This document shows positions 1-7,002 of a DNA stretch of 12,164 nucleotides, piece after piece. This DNA comes from Thermoflavifilum sp. (GTDB lineage Bacteria; Bacteroidota; Bacteroidia; Chitinophagales; Chitinophagaceae), in the NCBI GenBank assembly GCA_019683625.1, contig JADGHY010000041.1, positions 1-12,164 on the forward strand. The letters run 5' to 3'. How positions within the stretch are numbered: position 1 is the stretch's first letter; every line of letters begins with the position of its first letter. The translations under genes were made by a program, and so were the position numbers. A model generated the notes under the pieces. That model was not told the DNA's origin, did not search any database, and saw only the letters and a program-made list of their open reading frames with translations.

Positions 1-1478
1 CTATTGTGGGTTGCAAAAAAAATCACAACAGCAATCCCAACCCCCCGAGCTCCAACCAAATCTCCGAAGAAGATTCCCTGAAATATTATATTTATCACTA
101 TATGCTGGTGGCTTATGATGATGGAGCCATGGCTTATTTTCACGATTCCTTACCTCTTTACTTGTGGTATCGGCAGGTGCCTATTCAATCCATCAATCCT
201 TTTGATGACACCAAATATCCAAAGGGGGAGAATTTACTCAATACCATCATCAGCTATCCCATTAACCCTGAGACGGGGAAACCTGTAGACCGGTATAGTT
301 TTTTAGATCGCACGGGTGAAGTATCGGGCTTAATCCAGGGTGGGGTTACGGGTGATATGGGTTTTCAGCCTACCTATGCCTATGATAACAATAACCAACT
401 CCATCTGGTGGTATTGTATGTGTACAAAAATTCATCAGCAGGCCAACAAGGCGTGCAGCGGGGCTGGGAAATCACAGCCATCAACGGCAATTCCAATATT
501 GCCGATCAAAATATGGTCATCAACGCCATTTATTATTCCCCAAGTGCACAATTTACCTTTAAAAAACCCGACGGTTCATCGGTTACCCTTACCATTCAGG
601 CTACCCAATACACCGTGAATCCGGTATTGTTTGATACGGTTTATACGTTATCTAACGGCAAAAAAGTAGGCTATTTCGTCTTTAATCAGTTTGTGGATAT
701 TTACGATCAAAATAATCAACCCACGGAAACCAAAAAGGAATTAGATGCGGTATTTAACCTGTTTGCCGATTCTGCAGTGAGCAGCATTATCATAGATGAA
801 CGATATAACGGCGGCGGGGCTGTTTCCACGGCAGAATATATAGACAATCAACTGGCTCCAGCCGCAGCCAATGGCCGGACCATGTATTCCTACGTGTATA
901 ATGACCGGCTTACTGCACATGCTTCGGATCTGCAGTTGCCTATCACCATCAACTATCAGAATACCGGCAGTTTTAATCTGGATCACGTGTTTTTCATTGT
1001 CTCGCGCAATACTGTTTCGGCCAGTGAGCTTACCATCAATAACTTAAAACCCTACATGGATGTGAAGCTGGTGGGCGATACCACCTATGGCAAGCCTGTA
1101 GGCTTTTTTGCCTGGCCCATTGTATATGATTCTGCGGGTAAACAAAAACATGTGGCCGATTTGTATTCTGTGGATTTTCAGACCAAGAATGCCAATGGAT
1201 ACGGAGATTATTTCAATGGCCTAATCCCCGATAAGATTGAATACGATTATGTGGGGTATAACTGGGGAGATCCCCGCGATCCGAATCTGCAGGATATTTT
1301 CAATTATTTAACCTCGGGCAATTTTCGCACGGCCTCCGGGTTTTCTGCCGGGGCAAATGCCCGTTTGGCGCTGCCGGCACATTCTTATCGGATGATTCCG
1401 GGCAGTTTGCCACTGAAGCGATTTGAAGGAATGGTTGACTTCCGGAGTTCAACCCTGTTGAAACCCATGCTGAGGTAA
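1..1478 (+). CDS. S41-family serine peptidase lipoprotein, 5' end missing
   Basis: Predicted surface or periplasmic lipoprotein of the C-terminal-processing (tail-specific) peptidase family S41. The GTG at base 6 is probably not the start: the frame is open to the window edge and reads I-V-G-C-K-K, a good lipobox, so the signal peptide lies upstream of the window. Counting that valine as residue 1, an N-terminal helical part (about 20-110) precedes a PDZ-like part (about 115-200, with KNSSAGQQGVQRGWEITAING) and the peptidase core. The core shows DERYNGGG at 264-271, the nucleophile Ser338 in TVSASE and the general-base Lys363 in YGKPVG, exactly 25 residues apart as in CtpA/Prc-type enzymes, so it should be active. 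The substrate is unknown. The next gene is a close paralogue 37 nt downstream. Confidence 0.9.
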   Translation, partial: IVGCKKNHNSNPNPPSSNQISEEDSLKYYIYHYMLVAYDDGAMAYFHDSLPLYLWYRQVPIQSINPFDDTKYPKGENLLNTIISYPINPETGKPVDRYSFLDRTGEVSGLIQGGVTGDMGFQPTYAYDNNNQLHLVVLYVYKNSSAGQQGVQRGWEITAINGNSNIADQNMVINAIYYSPSAQFTFKKPDGSSVTLTIQATQYTVNPVLFDTVYTLSNGKKVGYFVFNQFVDIYDQNNQPTETKKELDAVFNLFADSAVSSIIIDERYNGGGAVSTAEYIDNQLAPAAANGRTMYSYVYNDRLTAHASDLQLPITINYQNTGSFNLDHVFFIVSRNTVSASELTINNLKPYMDVKLVGDTTYGKPVGFFAWPIVYDSAGKQKHVADLYSVDFQTKNANGYGDYFNGLIPDKIEYDYVGYNWGDPRDPNLQDIFNYLTSGNFRTASGFSAGANARLALPAHSYRMIPGSLPLKRFEGMVDFRSSTLLKPMLR

Positions 1479-1515
1479 TCTTTCGGTGCTATTTTGAATT
1501 TTTCATCTCCCAGCC

Positions 1516-3102
1516 ATGTCAGTCTTTCCCGTTCTGAAGTCCGTCCGGTCAACTTTGGTGAAAAATAGCATCTTCATCGTTGCCTGCAACCTCTTATTGC
1601 TTAGCCTGTTTGTATTGCCCACCGGCTGCCGCAAACATCAGGATGTACAGCCCAACACGGATACTACCGCACAAAATCCGAGTTCGGGTTCTGGTTCGCT
1701 ATCGGCTCGAGATGAAGATTCGTTAAAGTATTACATCCATCGGTACATGCTGGTGACCATTACGGAGGGACCCGACACGGTCACCAAAATACCCCAATAC
1801 TTGTGGTACAAGGCGGTAACCGCCAGCATCAATCCATTCAGCAGCGCCTTTCCCAAAGCCGAGGATTTGTTAAACTACATCATCAGTTTTCCCCAGAACC
1901 CTACAGATCGATACAGCTTTTTAGACCGGACGGGCCAGATTTCCAGCCAGATCCAAAATGGCCAGAGTGGCTTGGGTATTCTGCCCGGAAAAGCCTTTTC
2001 AGCGGGAAGCAGGGTGGGGGATATGGGTTTTGAGGTAGCGCCGGCCCAAGCCGGCAGCCAGTTGTTATGGTTTGTGATTTATGTGTATAAAAACTCTTCT
2101 GCAGGCCAACAGGGCGTGCAACGGGGCTGGCAAATCACGGCCGTAAACGGGGCATCCAATTTTACCGCCACCACGCTTTCCGATGCCCTGTATACCAGCA
2201 GCAGTGCGCAGTTTACCTTTAAAAAACCCGATGGAAGTGTTGTTACTTTAACCATCTCTGCTACCAATTATACCATCAATCCCGTGTTGTTCGACACCGT
2301 CTTTCAGTTTGGCAACACGCCGGTAGGTTATTTGGTGTTTAATCAGTTTATCGACGTATTCGATGCAAACGGCAACCCCACCGAAACCAAAAATGAATTG
2401 GATCAGGTGTTTAACACCTTTAAGGCAGCTGGCGTGAAAGATGTGATTGTGGATGAACGATACAATACCGGTGGTTCGGTGACTACGGTGGCTTATCTGG
2501 ATAGCTTGCTGGCACCAGCTTCTGCGGCAGGGAAGCTCATGTATCGCTATGGTTACAATGACCGCATCACAGCCTATCTGGATCAGTTATCGGGTTTTCC
2601 CAAGCAGGTGAATTTTGGAAATGCCACGGGAGGATTATCGCTGGACCATGTATTTTTTATCACGAGCCGCAACACCGTTTCGGCCAGTGAGCTCACGTTA
2701 AACAACCTGAAGCCATACATGAGCGTGTTTACCGTAGGCGATACCAGCTATGGCAAGCCGGTGGGATTTTTCCAATGGAGCATATCAGACTATGATTCAG
2801 CGGGTCGGGTACAACATTTGGCCGATTTGTATGATGTGAATTTCCAAACCTTCAATGCCAATGGTGAGGGGAATTATTTTCAAGGCATTCCGCCTGATAG
2901 CCGTCAGCCCGATTATATTGATTTAAACTGGGGTGATTTGCGGGATGCTAACCTGCAGGCAATTCGCAACTATATTGTGAATGGGCAATTTCGCATCCCC
3001 GCGCCGGAATTTCGGGAAGCCCAACCAAGCCTCTATTCGAGGCAGTATGCACCCTTTTCGCCCAAACGATTCAGCGGCATGGTGTTATTTTCCCGGCATT
3101 AG
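1516..3102 (+). CDS. S41-family serine peptidase lipoprotein, tandem paralogue
   Basis: 528-residue paralogue of the preceding gene, aligning over nearly its whole length. The ATG at 1516 gives a basic n-region, a hydrophobic stretch (about 19-35) and Cys38 in LPTGC. This lipobox is slightly irregular, with Pro at -3 and Leu at -4, but Gly at -1 and the following Arg-Lys fit lipoprotein processing. A Ser/Gly/Thr-rich linker (about 45-64) precedes the conserved part. The PDZ-like region carries the same KNSSAGQQGVQRGW block (about 192-205). The peptidase core shows DERYNTGG (313-320), Ser389 in TVSASE and Lys414 in YGKPVG, again 25 apart. It has about 16 extra residues before GDMGF (about 148-168) compared with its neighbour. 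The two genes probably arose by tandem duplication and may be co-transcribed; no terminator is visible in the 37-nt gap. Confidence 0.92.
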   Translation: MSVFPVLKSVRSTLVKNSIFIVACNLLLLSLFVLPTGCRKHQDVQPNTDTTAQNPSSGSGSLSARDEDSLKYYIHRYMLVTITEGPDTVTKIPQYLWYKAVTASINPFSSAFPKAEDLLNYIISFPQNPTDRYSFLDRTGQISSQIQNGQSGLGILPGKAFSAGSRVGDMGFEVAPAQAGSQLLWFVIYVYKNSSAGQQGVQRGWQITAVNGASNFTATTLSDALYTSSSAQFTFKKPDGSVVTLTISATNYTINPVLFDTVFQFGNTPVGYLVFNQFIDVFDANGNPTETKNELDQVFNTFKAAGVKDVIVDERYNTGGSVTTVAYLDSLLAPASAAGKLMYRYGYNDRITAYLDQLSGFPKQVNFGNATGGLSLDHVFFITSRNTVSASELTLNNLKPYMSVFTVGDTSYGKPVGFFQWSISDYDSAGRVQHLADLYDVNFQTFNANGEGNYFQGIPPDSRQPDYIDLNWGDLRDANLQAIRNYIVNGQFRIPAPEFREAQPSLYSRQYAPFSPKRFSGMVLFSRH

Positions 3103-3116
3103 CCTTTAATATCGGC

Positions 3117-4172
3117 ATGTACAACTTCCGGAATTATCCGAATTTAGCAGCTGTTATGGCAGCGCAACCTCCGCATATCCTGTCGGCTACCCGGCAAAAC
3201 GCTGAGCTTAGCGACGAAGAAATCCTGGACATTGCCAGAAGCACCCTGCACATGGAATCCTCGGCAATAACCCAACTGGTTTCCTTTTTAGACCACAATT
3301 TTGTGCAAGCCGTCAGGCTCATAGCCGGCTGTGCGGGGAAGGTGGTGATCACAGGCATTGGCAAAAGTGCCATCATTGCCCAGAAAATCGTAGCTACCTT
3401 CAATTCCACCGGCACACCCGCTATTTTCATGCATGCTGCCGATGCAATTCATGGTGACCTGGGCATGATTCAACCCGAAGACCTTGTGATGATGCTTTCC
3501 AAAAGCGGGGAATCCCCGGAAATTAAAGTGCTGCTGCCGTTGGTAAAAAATTTTCATACGCCGGTCATTGCCATGGTCGGAAATCTGCAGTCGACCTTAG
3601 CCCTGCAGGCCGATCTGGTGTTGAATACCACGGTTACGCAGGAAGCCTGTCCGAACAACCTGGCGCCAACCTCGAGTACTACAGCTCAGCTGGCCCTGGG
3701 CGATGCACTGGCTACAGCATTGATCCGGCTTAAAGGATTCAGCGCCGAAGATTTTGCTAAATTTCATCCCGGGGGTACATTAGGCAAAAAACTTTACCTG
3801 CGGGTAAAAGATTTATCGGCCCACAATGCGCGACCCGCCGTCAGACCGGAAAGCCCCGTTCGGGAAGTGATTCTGGAAATAACCAGCGGTCGGTTGGGCA
3901 TTACGGCAGTATTGCAAGACGGCAAGCTGGTGGGGGTGATCACCGATGGCGATTTGCGGAGAATGATGGAAAAATTTGAACATTTTGACCGACTCACGGC
4001 TCAAGACATCATGACCACCCAACCCAAAACCATTCATCCACAGGCGCTGGCCGTGGAAGCCCTGCAGCTCATGCGCCAGCACAATATTACCCAGGTGGTG
4101 GTGCTCGATGAAAACCAACAGTATACGGGCATTATTCACCTGCACGATTTGATTCGAGAAGGTTTGATCTGA
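3117..4172 (+). CDS. kdsD: Arabinose-5-phosphate isomerase (KpsF/GutQ/KdsD family)
   Basis: Interconverts D-ribulose 5-phosphate and D-arabinose 5-phosphate, the first step to Kdo for lipopolysaccharide; cytoplasmic. The 351-residue protein has an SIS sugar-isomerase domain (about 70-205) followed by two CBS repeats (about 232-351; ITDGDLRR at about 255-262, HLHDLIREG near the end). Residues proposed as catalytic in E. coli KdsD (Lys59, Glu111, Glu152, His193) correspond at a constant offset of 24 to Lys83 (GIGKS), Glu135 (SGESPE), Glu176 (QEACP) and His217 (FHPGG), so it should be active. The start at 3117 lies 14 nt after the previous stop; an in-frame ATG at 3156 would give a length nearer the usual ~330 and cannot be excluded. 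manC follows after 15 nt. Family assignment is firm; kdsD versus the kpsF/gutQ naming is convention. Confidence 0.95.
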   Translation: MYNFRNYPNLAAVMAAQPPHILSATRQNAELSDEEILDIARSTLHMESSAITQLVSFLDHNFVQAVRLIAGCAGKVVITGIGKSAIIAQKIVATFNSTGTPAIFMHAADAIHGDLGMIQPEDLVMMLSKSGESPEIKVLLPLVKNFHTPVIAMVGNLQSTLALQADLVLNTTVTQEACPNNLAPTSSTTAQLALGDALATALIRLKGFSAEDFAKFHPGGTLGKKLYLRVKDLSAHNARPAVRPESPVREVILEITSGRLGITAVLQDGKLVGVITDGDLRRMMEKFEHFDRLTAQDIMTTQPKTIHPQALAVEALQLMRQHNITQVVVLDENQQYTGIIHLHDLIREGLI

Positions 4173-4187
4173 TTTAATTGCACATAC

Positions 4188-5270
4188 ATGAACAAACACG
4201 CTTATGTGGTGATTATGGCCGGCGGCATCGGTAGCCGCTTCTGGCCAGTAAGCCGCACCGACAAACCCAAACAATTCCTCGACATCCTGAACACAGGCAA
4301 AACCCTGATTCAGCATACCTATAACCGCTTTTGCCGGTTCATTCGCCCGGAAAACATCTTGGTCGTTACCCACCATCAATACGTGCCGCTGGTGCAGCAA
4401 CAATTGCCCGATTTACCCCAGGCCAATATTTTAGCCGAGCCTTCCCGAAAAAATACGGCCCCCTGTGTTGCTTATGCTTCCTTTCGTATCTACAAACGAG
4501 ACCCTCATGCCAACCTCATCTTTGCCCCGGCCGACCATCTCATTTTAGAAGAAACCCTTTTCGTGAAAACTTGCCTGGAAGCCCTTCAATTCGTCAATGG
4601 CCGGGACGCCCTGCTCACCTTTGGTATCAAGCCCACCCGACCCGATACCGGGTATGGATATATCCAATATGAAATGCAACAAAGCATTGACAATATCTAT
4701 AAAGTGAAGACTTTCACCGAAAAACCGGATCTGGAGCTGGCCAAGACGTTTTTGAAAAGTGGAGACTTCCTGTGGAACGCAGGCATATTTGCCTGGGATG
4801 TTCGCAGAATTCTCGATGCATTTAAGCAGCTGCAGCCGGAAATGTTTGAACTTTTTCAAACGGCATCCGATGCCATGCTCACGCCCGATGAGCCCGAAGT
4901 GATGGAGATGACCTATGCCCAATGTACCAATATCTCTATTGATTATGCCATCATGGAAAAGGCAGAAAATGTGTATGTGATTCCCTCGGAGTTTGGCTGG
5001 AGCGACCTGGGCACCTGGAATTCGGCTTACGAAAACATGCCCCGTGATTATTTGGACAATGCCGTAGCAGCGCGCGACGTGCTCATTGTGGATGCCACCC
5101 GATGTATGGTGCATAGCAGCGGCCATCGCCTGCTGGTGCTTCAGGGGCTAGACAATTTCATTGTGGTAGATACCCCGGATGTGCTGCTGATTTGCCAAAA
5201 AGACCGTGAGCAAGAAATCAAGGAATACGTAGCCGAGGTAAAACGAAATATAGGTGAAAAATACCTTTGA
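4188..5270 (+). CDS. manC: Mannose-1-phosphate guanylyltransferase
   Basis: Makes GDP-mannose from GTP and mannose 1-phosphate, feeding mannose, fucose or rhamnose residues of surface polysaccharides; cytoplasmic. The N-terminal nucleotidyltransferase signature is clear: MAGGIGSRFWPVSR followed by KPKQFLD (residues 10-32). Further landmarks are the FTEKPD motif, FLWNAGIFAW, and SIDYAIMEK with FGWSDLGTW in the second half. At 360 residues it is the single-domain form: the C-terminal cupin (mannose-6-phosphate isomerase) of bifunctional ManC/AlgA proteins of about 470 residues is absent. It sits 15 nt after kdsD, probably in the same transcript, which groups two envelope sugar-precursor enzymes. 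Its stop is only 11 nt from the 3' end of the opposing tRNA gene. Confidence 0.95.
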   Translation: MNKHAYVVIMAGGIGSRFWPVSRTDKPKQFLDILNTGKTLIQHTYNRFCRFIRPENILVVTHHQYVPLVQQQLPDLPQANILAEPSRKNTAPCVAYASFRIYKRDPHANLIFAPADHLILEETLFVKTCLEALQFVNGRDALLTFGIKPTRPDTGYGYIQYEMQQSIDNIYKVKTFTEKPDLELAKTFLKSGDFLWNAGIFAWDVRRILDAFKQLQPEMFELFQTASDAMLTPDEPEVMEMTYAQCTNISIDYAIMEKAENVYVIPSEFGWSDLGTWNSAYENMPRDYLDNAVAARDVLIVDATRCMVHSSGHRLLVLQGLDNFIVVDTPDVLLICQKDREQEIKEYVAEVKRNIGEKYL

Positions 5271-5281
5271 CGGAAGCGTTG

Positions 5282-5355
5282 AGCCTCCCATGGGACTTGA
5301 ACCCACGACCTGCTATTTACGAAACAGCCGCTCTAACCAGCTGAGCTAAGGAGGC
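5282..5355 (-). tRNA. tRNA-Thr (anticodon CGU)
   Basis: The minus strand folds as a full 74-nt cloverleaf. The acceptor stem GCCTCCT pairs with GGGAGGC (one T-G pair at the base). The D arm is GCTC-AGCTGGTTA-GAGC. The anticodon stem GCTGT pairs with ATAGC around the loop TTCGTAA, giving anticodon CGT (reads ACG, threonine). The variable loop is 5 nt, and the T arm GTGGG-TTCAAGT-CCCAT contains the standard TTCAA. The discriminator base is T and CCA is not encoded. The gene is antisense to its surroundings, between manC and nadD. Confidence 0.97.
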
Positions 5356-5362
5356 TTTTCTG

Positions 5363-5377
5363 CTTTCTGGCAGAAAG
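5363..5377. repeat. Short perfect inverted repeat in the tRNA leader
   Basis: CTTTCTG-G-CAGAAAG, a 7-bp perfect inverted repeat with a single central base, lies 7 nt upstream of the tRNA 5' end. A second short inverted repeat with the same core letters, CAGAA-T-TTCTG, lies at 5396-5406 between the -7 and -33 elements. With one central base the first cannot form a normal RNA hairpin, so a protein-binding palindrome is more plausible. No function is known to me. Confidence 0.4.
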
Positions 5378-5387
5378 TTTTCGGCTG

Positions 5388-5422
5388 CAAACCTACAGAA
5401 TTTCTGCAATTTTGTTGGCAAA
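5388..5422 (-). promoter_or_regulatory. Candidate promoter for tRNA-Thr
   Basis: Read on the minus strand, TAGGTTTG (plus-strand 5388-5395) matches the Bacteroidota -7 consensus TAnnTTTG perfectly. A TTTG (plus-strand 5419-5422) stands 23 nt upstream, at the long end of the usual spacing. Transcription would begin near 5381, giving a leader of about 25 nt before the tRNA. Assigned from motif and position only. Confidence 0.5.
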
Positions 5423-5444
5423 CCATAATGCCACCAGCTTCATA

Positions 5445-6032
5445 ATGAAAATCGGACTCTTTTTCGGTTCCTTCAACCCCATTCATCACGGGCATTTAAT
5501 CATGGCCAGTTATATGGCCTATGAAACAGACCTGGAGCGGGTTTGGTTGGTGGTGAGCCCCCAAAACCCCTTAAAACCAGCCGCATCCCTGCTGAACGAA
5601 TACCAAAGGCTGCATCTTGTGAAATTAGCCGTGGAAGCAGACCCCAGACTCGAGGCCTCGGCCATTGAATTTTCCCTGCCCAGGCCATCCTTCACGGCCG
5701 ACACCATGGCCTATTTGTTGGAAAAATACCCCCAGCATCAGTTTGCCATCATCATGGGCAGCGATAGCTTGCAAAATTTTCCCCGATGGAAGAATGCTTC
5801 ATGGCTCCAGACCCATATTGCTTTTTACATTTACCCTCGCGCAGGTTTCCCGGTGAATGCGGAAGATTTGCCCAAGCATTGGCAAGTGGTCAATGCCCCG
5901 TTGTTGAATATTTCGGCTTCCTTGATTCGCAAGCGCATCCGAGAGGGCAAGCCCATCCGCTACTTTGTACCCGATGCCGTGGCAAAGGAAATTGAAAACA
6001 GTCATTATTACAGAGAAACCACACCCGCATAA
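5445..6032 (+). CDS. nadD: Nicotinate-nucleotide adenylyltransferase
   Basis: Adenylates nicotinate mononucleotide to deamido-NAD in NAD biosynthesis; cytoplasmic. Starting at the ATG at 5445 gives 195 residues, the normal size. The nucleotidyltransferase signature GSFNPIHHGH (residues 8-17) sits right at the N terminus, as in the family, so the upstream in-frame TTG at 5412 is not the start. Other landmarks are MGSDSLQNFPRWKN in the middle and ISASLIRKRIREG (about 156-168, the ISxTxIR-type motif) near the C terminus. A weak -7-like element (CAATTTTG, 5407-5414) precedes it and would overlap the opposing tRNA promoter. It is divergent from the tRNA and followed by the stress cassette. Confidence 0.95.
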   Translation: MKIGLFFGSFNPIHHGHLIMASYMAYETDLERVWLVVSPQNPLKPAASLLNEYQRLHLVKLAVEADPRLEASAIEFSLPRPSFTADTMAYLLEKYPQHQFAIIMGSDSLQNFPRWKNASWLQTHIAFYIYPRAGFPVNAEDLPKHWQVVNAPLLNISASLIRKRIREGKPIRYFVPDAVAKEIENSHYYRETTPA

Positions 6033-6062
6033 TTGTTGATAAAGAAGGTTTTGCGTAATTTG
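6033..6062 (+). promoter_or_regulatory. Candidate promoter of the 6101-7000 gene set
   Basis: TTGTTG (6033-6038) and TAATTTG (6056-6062), 17 nt apart, resemble the Bacteroidota -33/-7 pair; the -7 element is one base shorter than the full TAnnTTTG consensus. They begin directly after the nadD stop. A start near 6069 would leave a leader of about 32 nt with the A-rich stretch AAATAAAAAA, typical of this phylum. Confidence 0.45.
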
Positions 6063-6100
6063 AGCTTAGACATCCTAACCAAATAAAAAATTTTCAAGAT

Positions 6101-6310
6101 ATGGCAGATTCTAAATGGAAAGATACCAGTGCCTTTTTATTGGGCCTCGCTGTAGGTGCAATCATTGGCTATTTTCTGCATTCCGAAAAGGTGGATGAGA
6201 TTGTCGAAGAAATGAAAGCCAAACTCAACAAATGGCGCACCGATATTGAAGACCAGCTGGATAAAGGCGCCTCGTGGCTCCAGGAAATGACATCTCAGGA
6301 AGACACATAA
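6101..6310 (+). CDS. YtxH-like small membrane-anchored protein
   Basis: 69 residues. A short polar N terminus is followed by one membrane segment (about 10-27, AFLLGLAVGAIIGYFL), then a charged amphipathic helix (about 30-60) rich in Glu, Lys and Asp. The Gly-rich transmembrane helix plus charged helical tail is the layout of the YtxH family (Bacillus general stress protein YtxH and many Bacteroidota homologues). The molecular role is not known. It is the first gene of a three-gene set, 9 nt before the next, and has its own promoter candidate. Confidence 0.8.
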   Translation: MADSKWKDTSAFLLGLAVGAIIGYFLHSEKVDEIVEEMKAKLNKWRTDIEDQLDKGASWLQEMTSQEDT

Positions 6311-6319
6311 ACCGCAGGT

Positions 6320-6679
6320 ATGGAAGAGAATTTGTTTACCGTTTTGGAGGCGTTTCGCAAGTTGTTGCTGCAATATTTGCAGACCCGGATAGCGCTGGTG
6401 CGCACACGCTTGCTGATGCGACTGGTGAAGGCTATTAGCCTTATCCTTGGCATATTGCTGGCAGGATTTCTGGTGATGTTGGTGGTAATTTTTTTGGGTA
6501 TTGCCCTGGGTTATTGGCTGGGTGCATGGATAGGTAGCAACGCCCTGGGGTTTTTGCTGGTAGCGGCCTGTTATGTGTTGCTATTTATTCTGGCCTATGT
6601 ATTCCGCCGCCAATTGTTTTTGCGCCCCATCGCGAGCCTGGTAATCCATGCCTTTATGGAAGATCAAGACGAGTCATAA
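6320..6679 (+). CDS. Phage-holin-superfamily-like integral membrane protein
   Basis: 119 residues. An N-terminal amphipathic, Arg-rich helix (about 1-35) is followed by two strongly hydrophobic segments (about 36-66 and 72-94), then RRQLF and a short acidic tail (MEDQDES). This architecture matches the small bacterial 'phage holin family' (holin superfamily III, DUF1469-like) proteins that commonly sit beside YtxH-like genes in Bacteroidota. The name does not imply phage origin: there are no lysin, portal or tail genes nearby. It could shape or stabilise the inner membrane under stress, but that is inference. Confidence 0.7.
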   Translation: MEENLFTVLEAFRKLLLQYLQTRIALVRTRLLMRLVKAISLILGILLAGFLVMLVVIFLGIALGYWLGAWIGSNALGFLLVAACYVLLFILAYVFRRQLFLRPIASLVIHAFMEDQDES

Positions 6680-6688
6680 ACCTTGTGT

Positions 6689-7000
6689 ATGCCATCAAAA
6701 GATGCCTTTGAAGATTTGCGGGCAGAATACAGGCGGCTGAGGAAAGCCTGTGCCGAGCAGGAAGAAGCACTTGCCCGCCAGTGGGTGTTTGTCTATAACC
6801 ACAGTGGCGAGCTGGTGTGGAACACGGTGCTGGATACCGGTAAAGGGTTAGGGAAAAGCCTGTTGGAATTGTTAGTAGGGAAAAAGAAAACTTCGCCTCT
6901 GGTCATCAAATTCATGCTCTCTGCAGGTCAGCTTCTGCTGATTAAGAAAATCAATGACTGGCGCAGGCGTAGGCAAAAGGCCCGACAGGCTGGAGGATAG
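6689..7000 (+). CDS. Small basic protein of unknown function, third gene of the set
   Basis: 103 residues from the ATG at 6689; an in-frame TTG at 6683 is less likely. The N-terminal part (about 1-30) is a charged helix, likely short coiled coil. A central part contains WVFVYNHSGELVWNTVLDTG, then KKKTSPLVIKFMLSAGQLLL (a weakly hydrophobic helix, about 65-85), and it ends with a very basic tail (RRRRQKARQ). It starts 9 nt after the previous stop, so it is probably co-translated with the two membrane proteins and may contact the membrane. I do not recognise the family with confidence. Its stop is 2 nt from the stop of the opposing radical SAM gene. Confidence 0.75.
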   Translation: MPSKDAFEDLRAEYRRLRKACAEQEEALARQWVFVYNHSGELVWNTVLDTGKGLGKSLLELLVGKKKTSPLVIKFMLSAGQLLLIKKINDWRRRRQKARQAGG

Positions 7001-7002
7001 CT

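Noticed and set aside
1479..1515. Promoter for the second S41 gene (TATTTTG near 1490)
   Set aside because: One base short of the -7 consensus and no -33 element at suitable spacing.
3813..4403. 196-codon minus-strand frame across kdsD and manC
   Set aside because: It overlaps two genes with intact catalytic motifs and spans the gap between them; no family features.
4545..5126. 193-codon minus-strand frame inside manC
   Set aside because: Shadow of manC, whose signature motifs are all present on the plus strand.
5282..5355. Integration site (attB) at the tRNA gene
   Set aside because: No integrase and no second copy of the tRNA 3' end is seen in the window; flanking genes are ordinary housekeeping genes.
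6320..6679. Prophage remnant because of the holin-like protein
   Set aside because: No other phage gene is nearby and this family is common in chromosomal stress cassettes of Bacteroidota.
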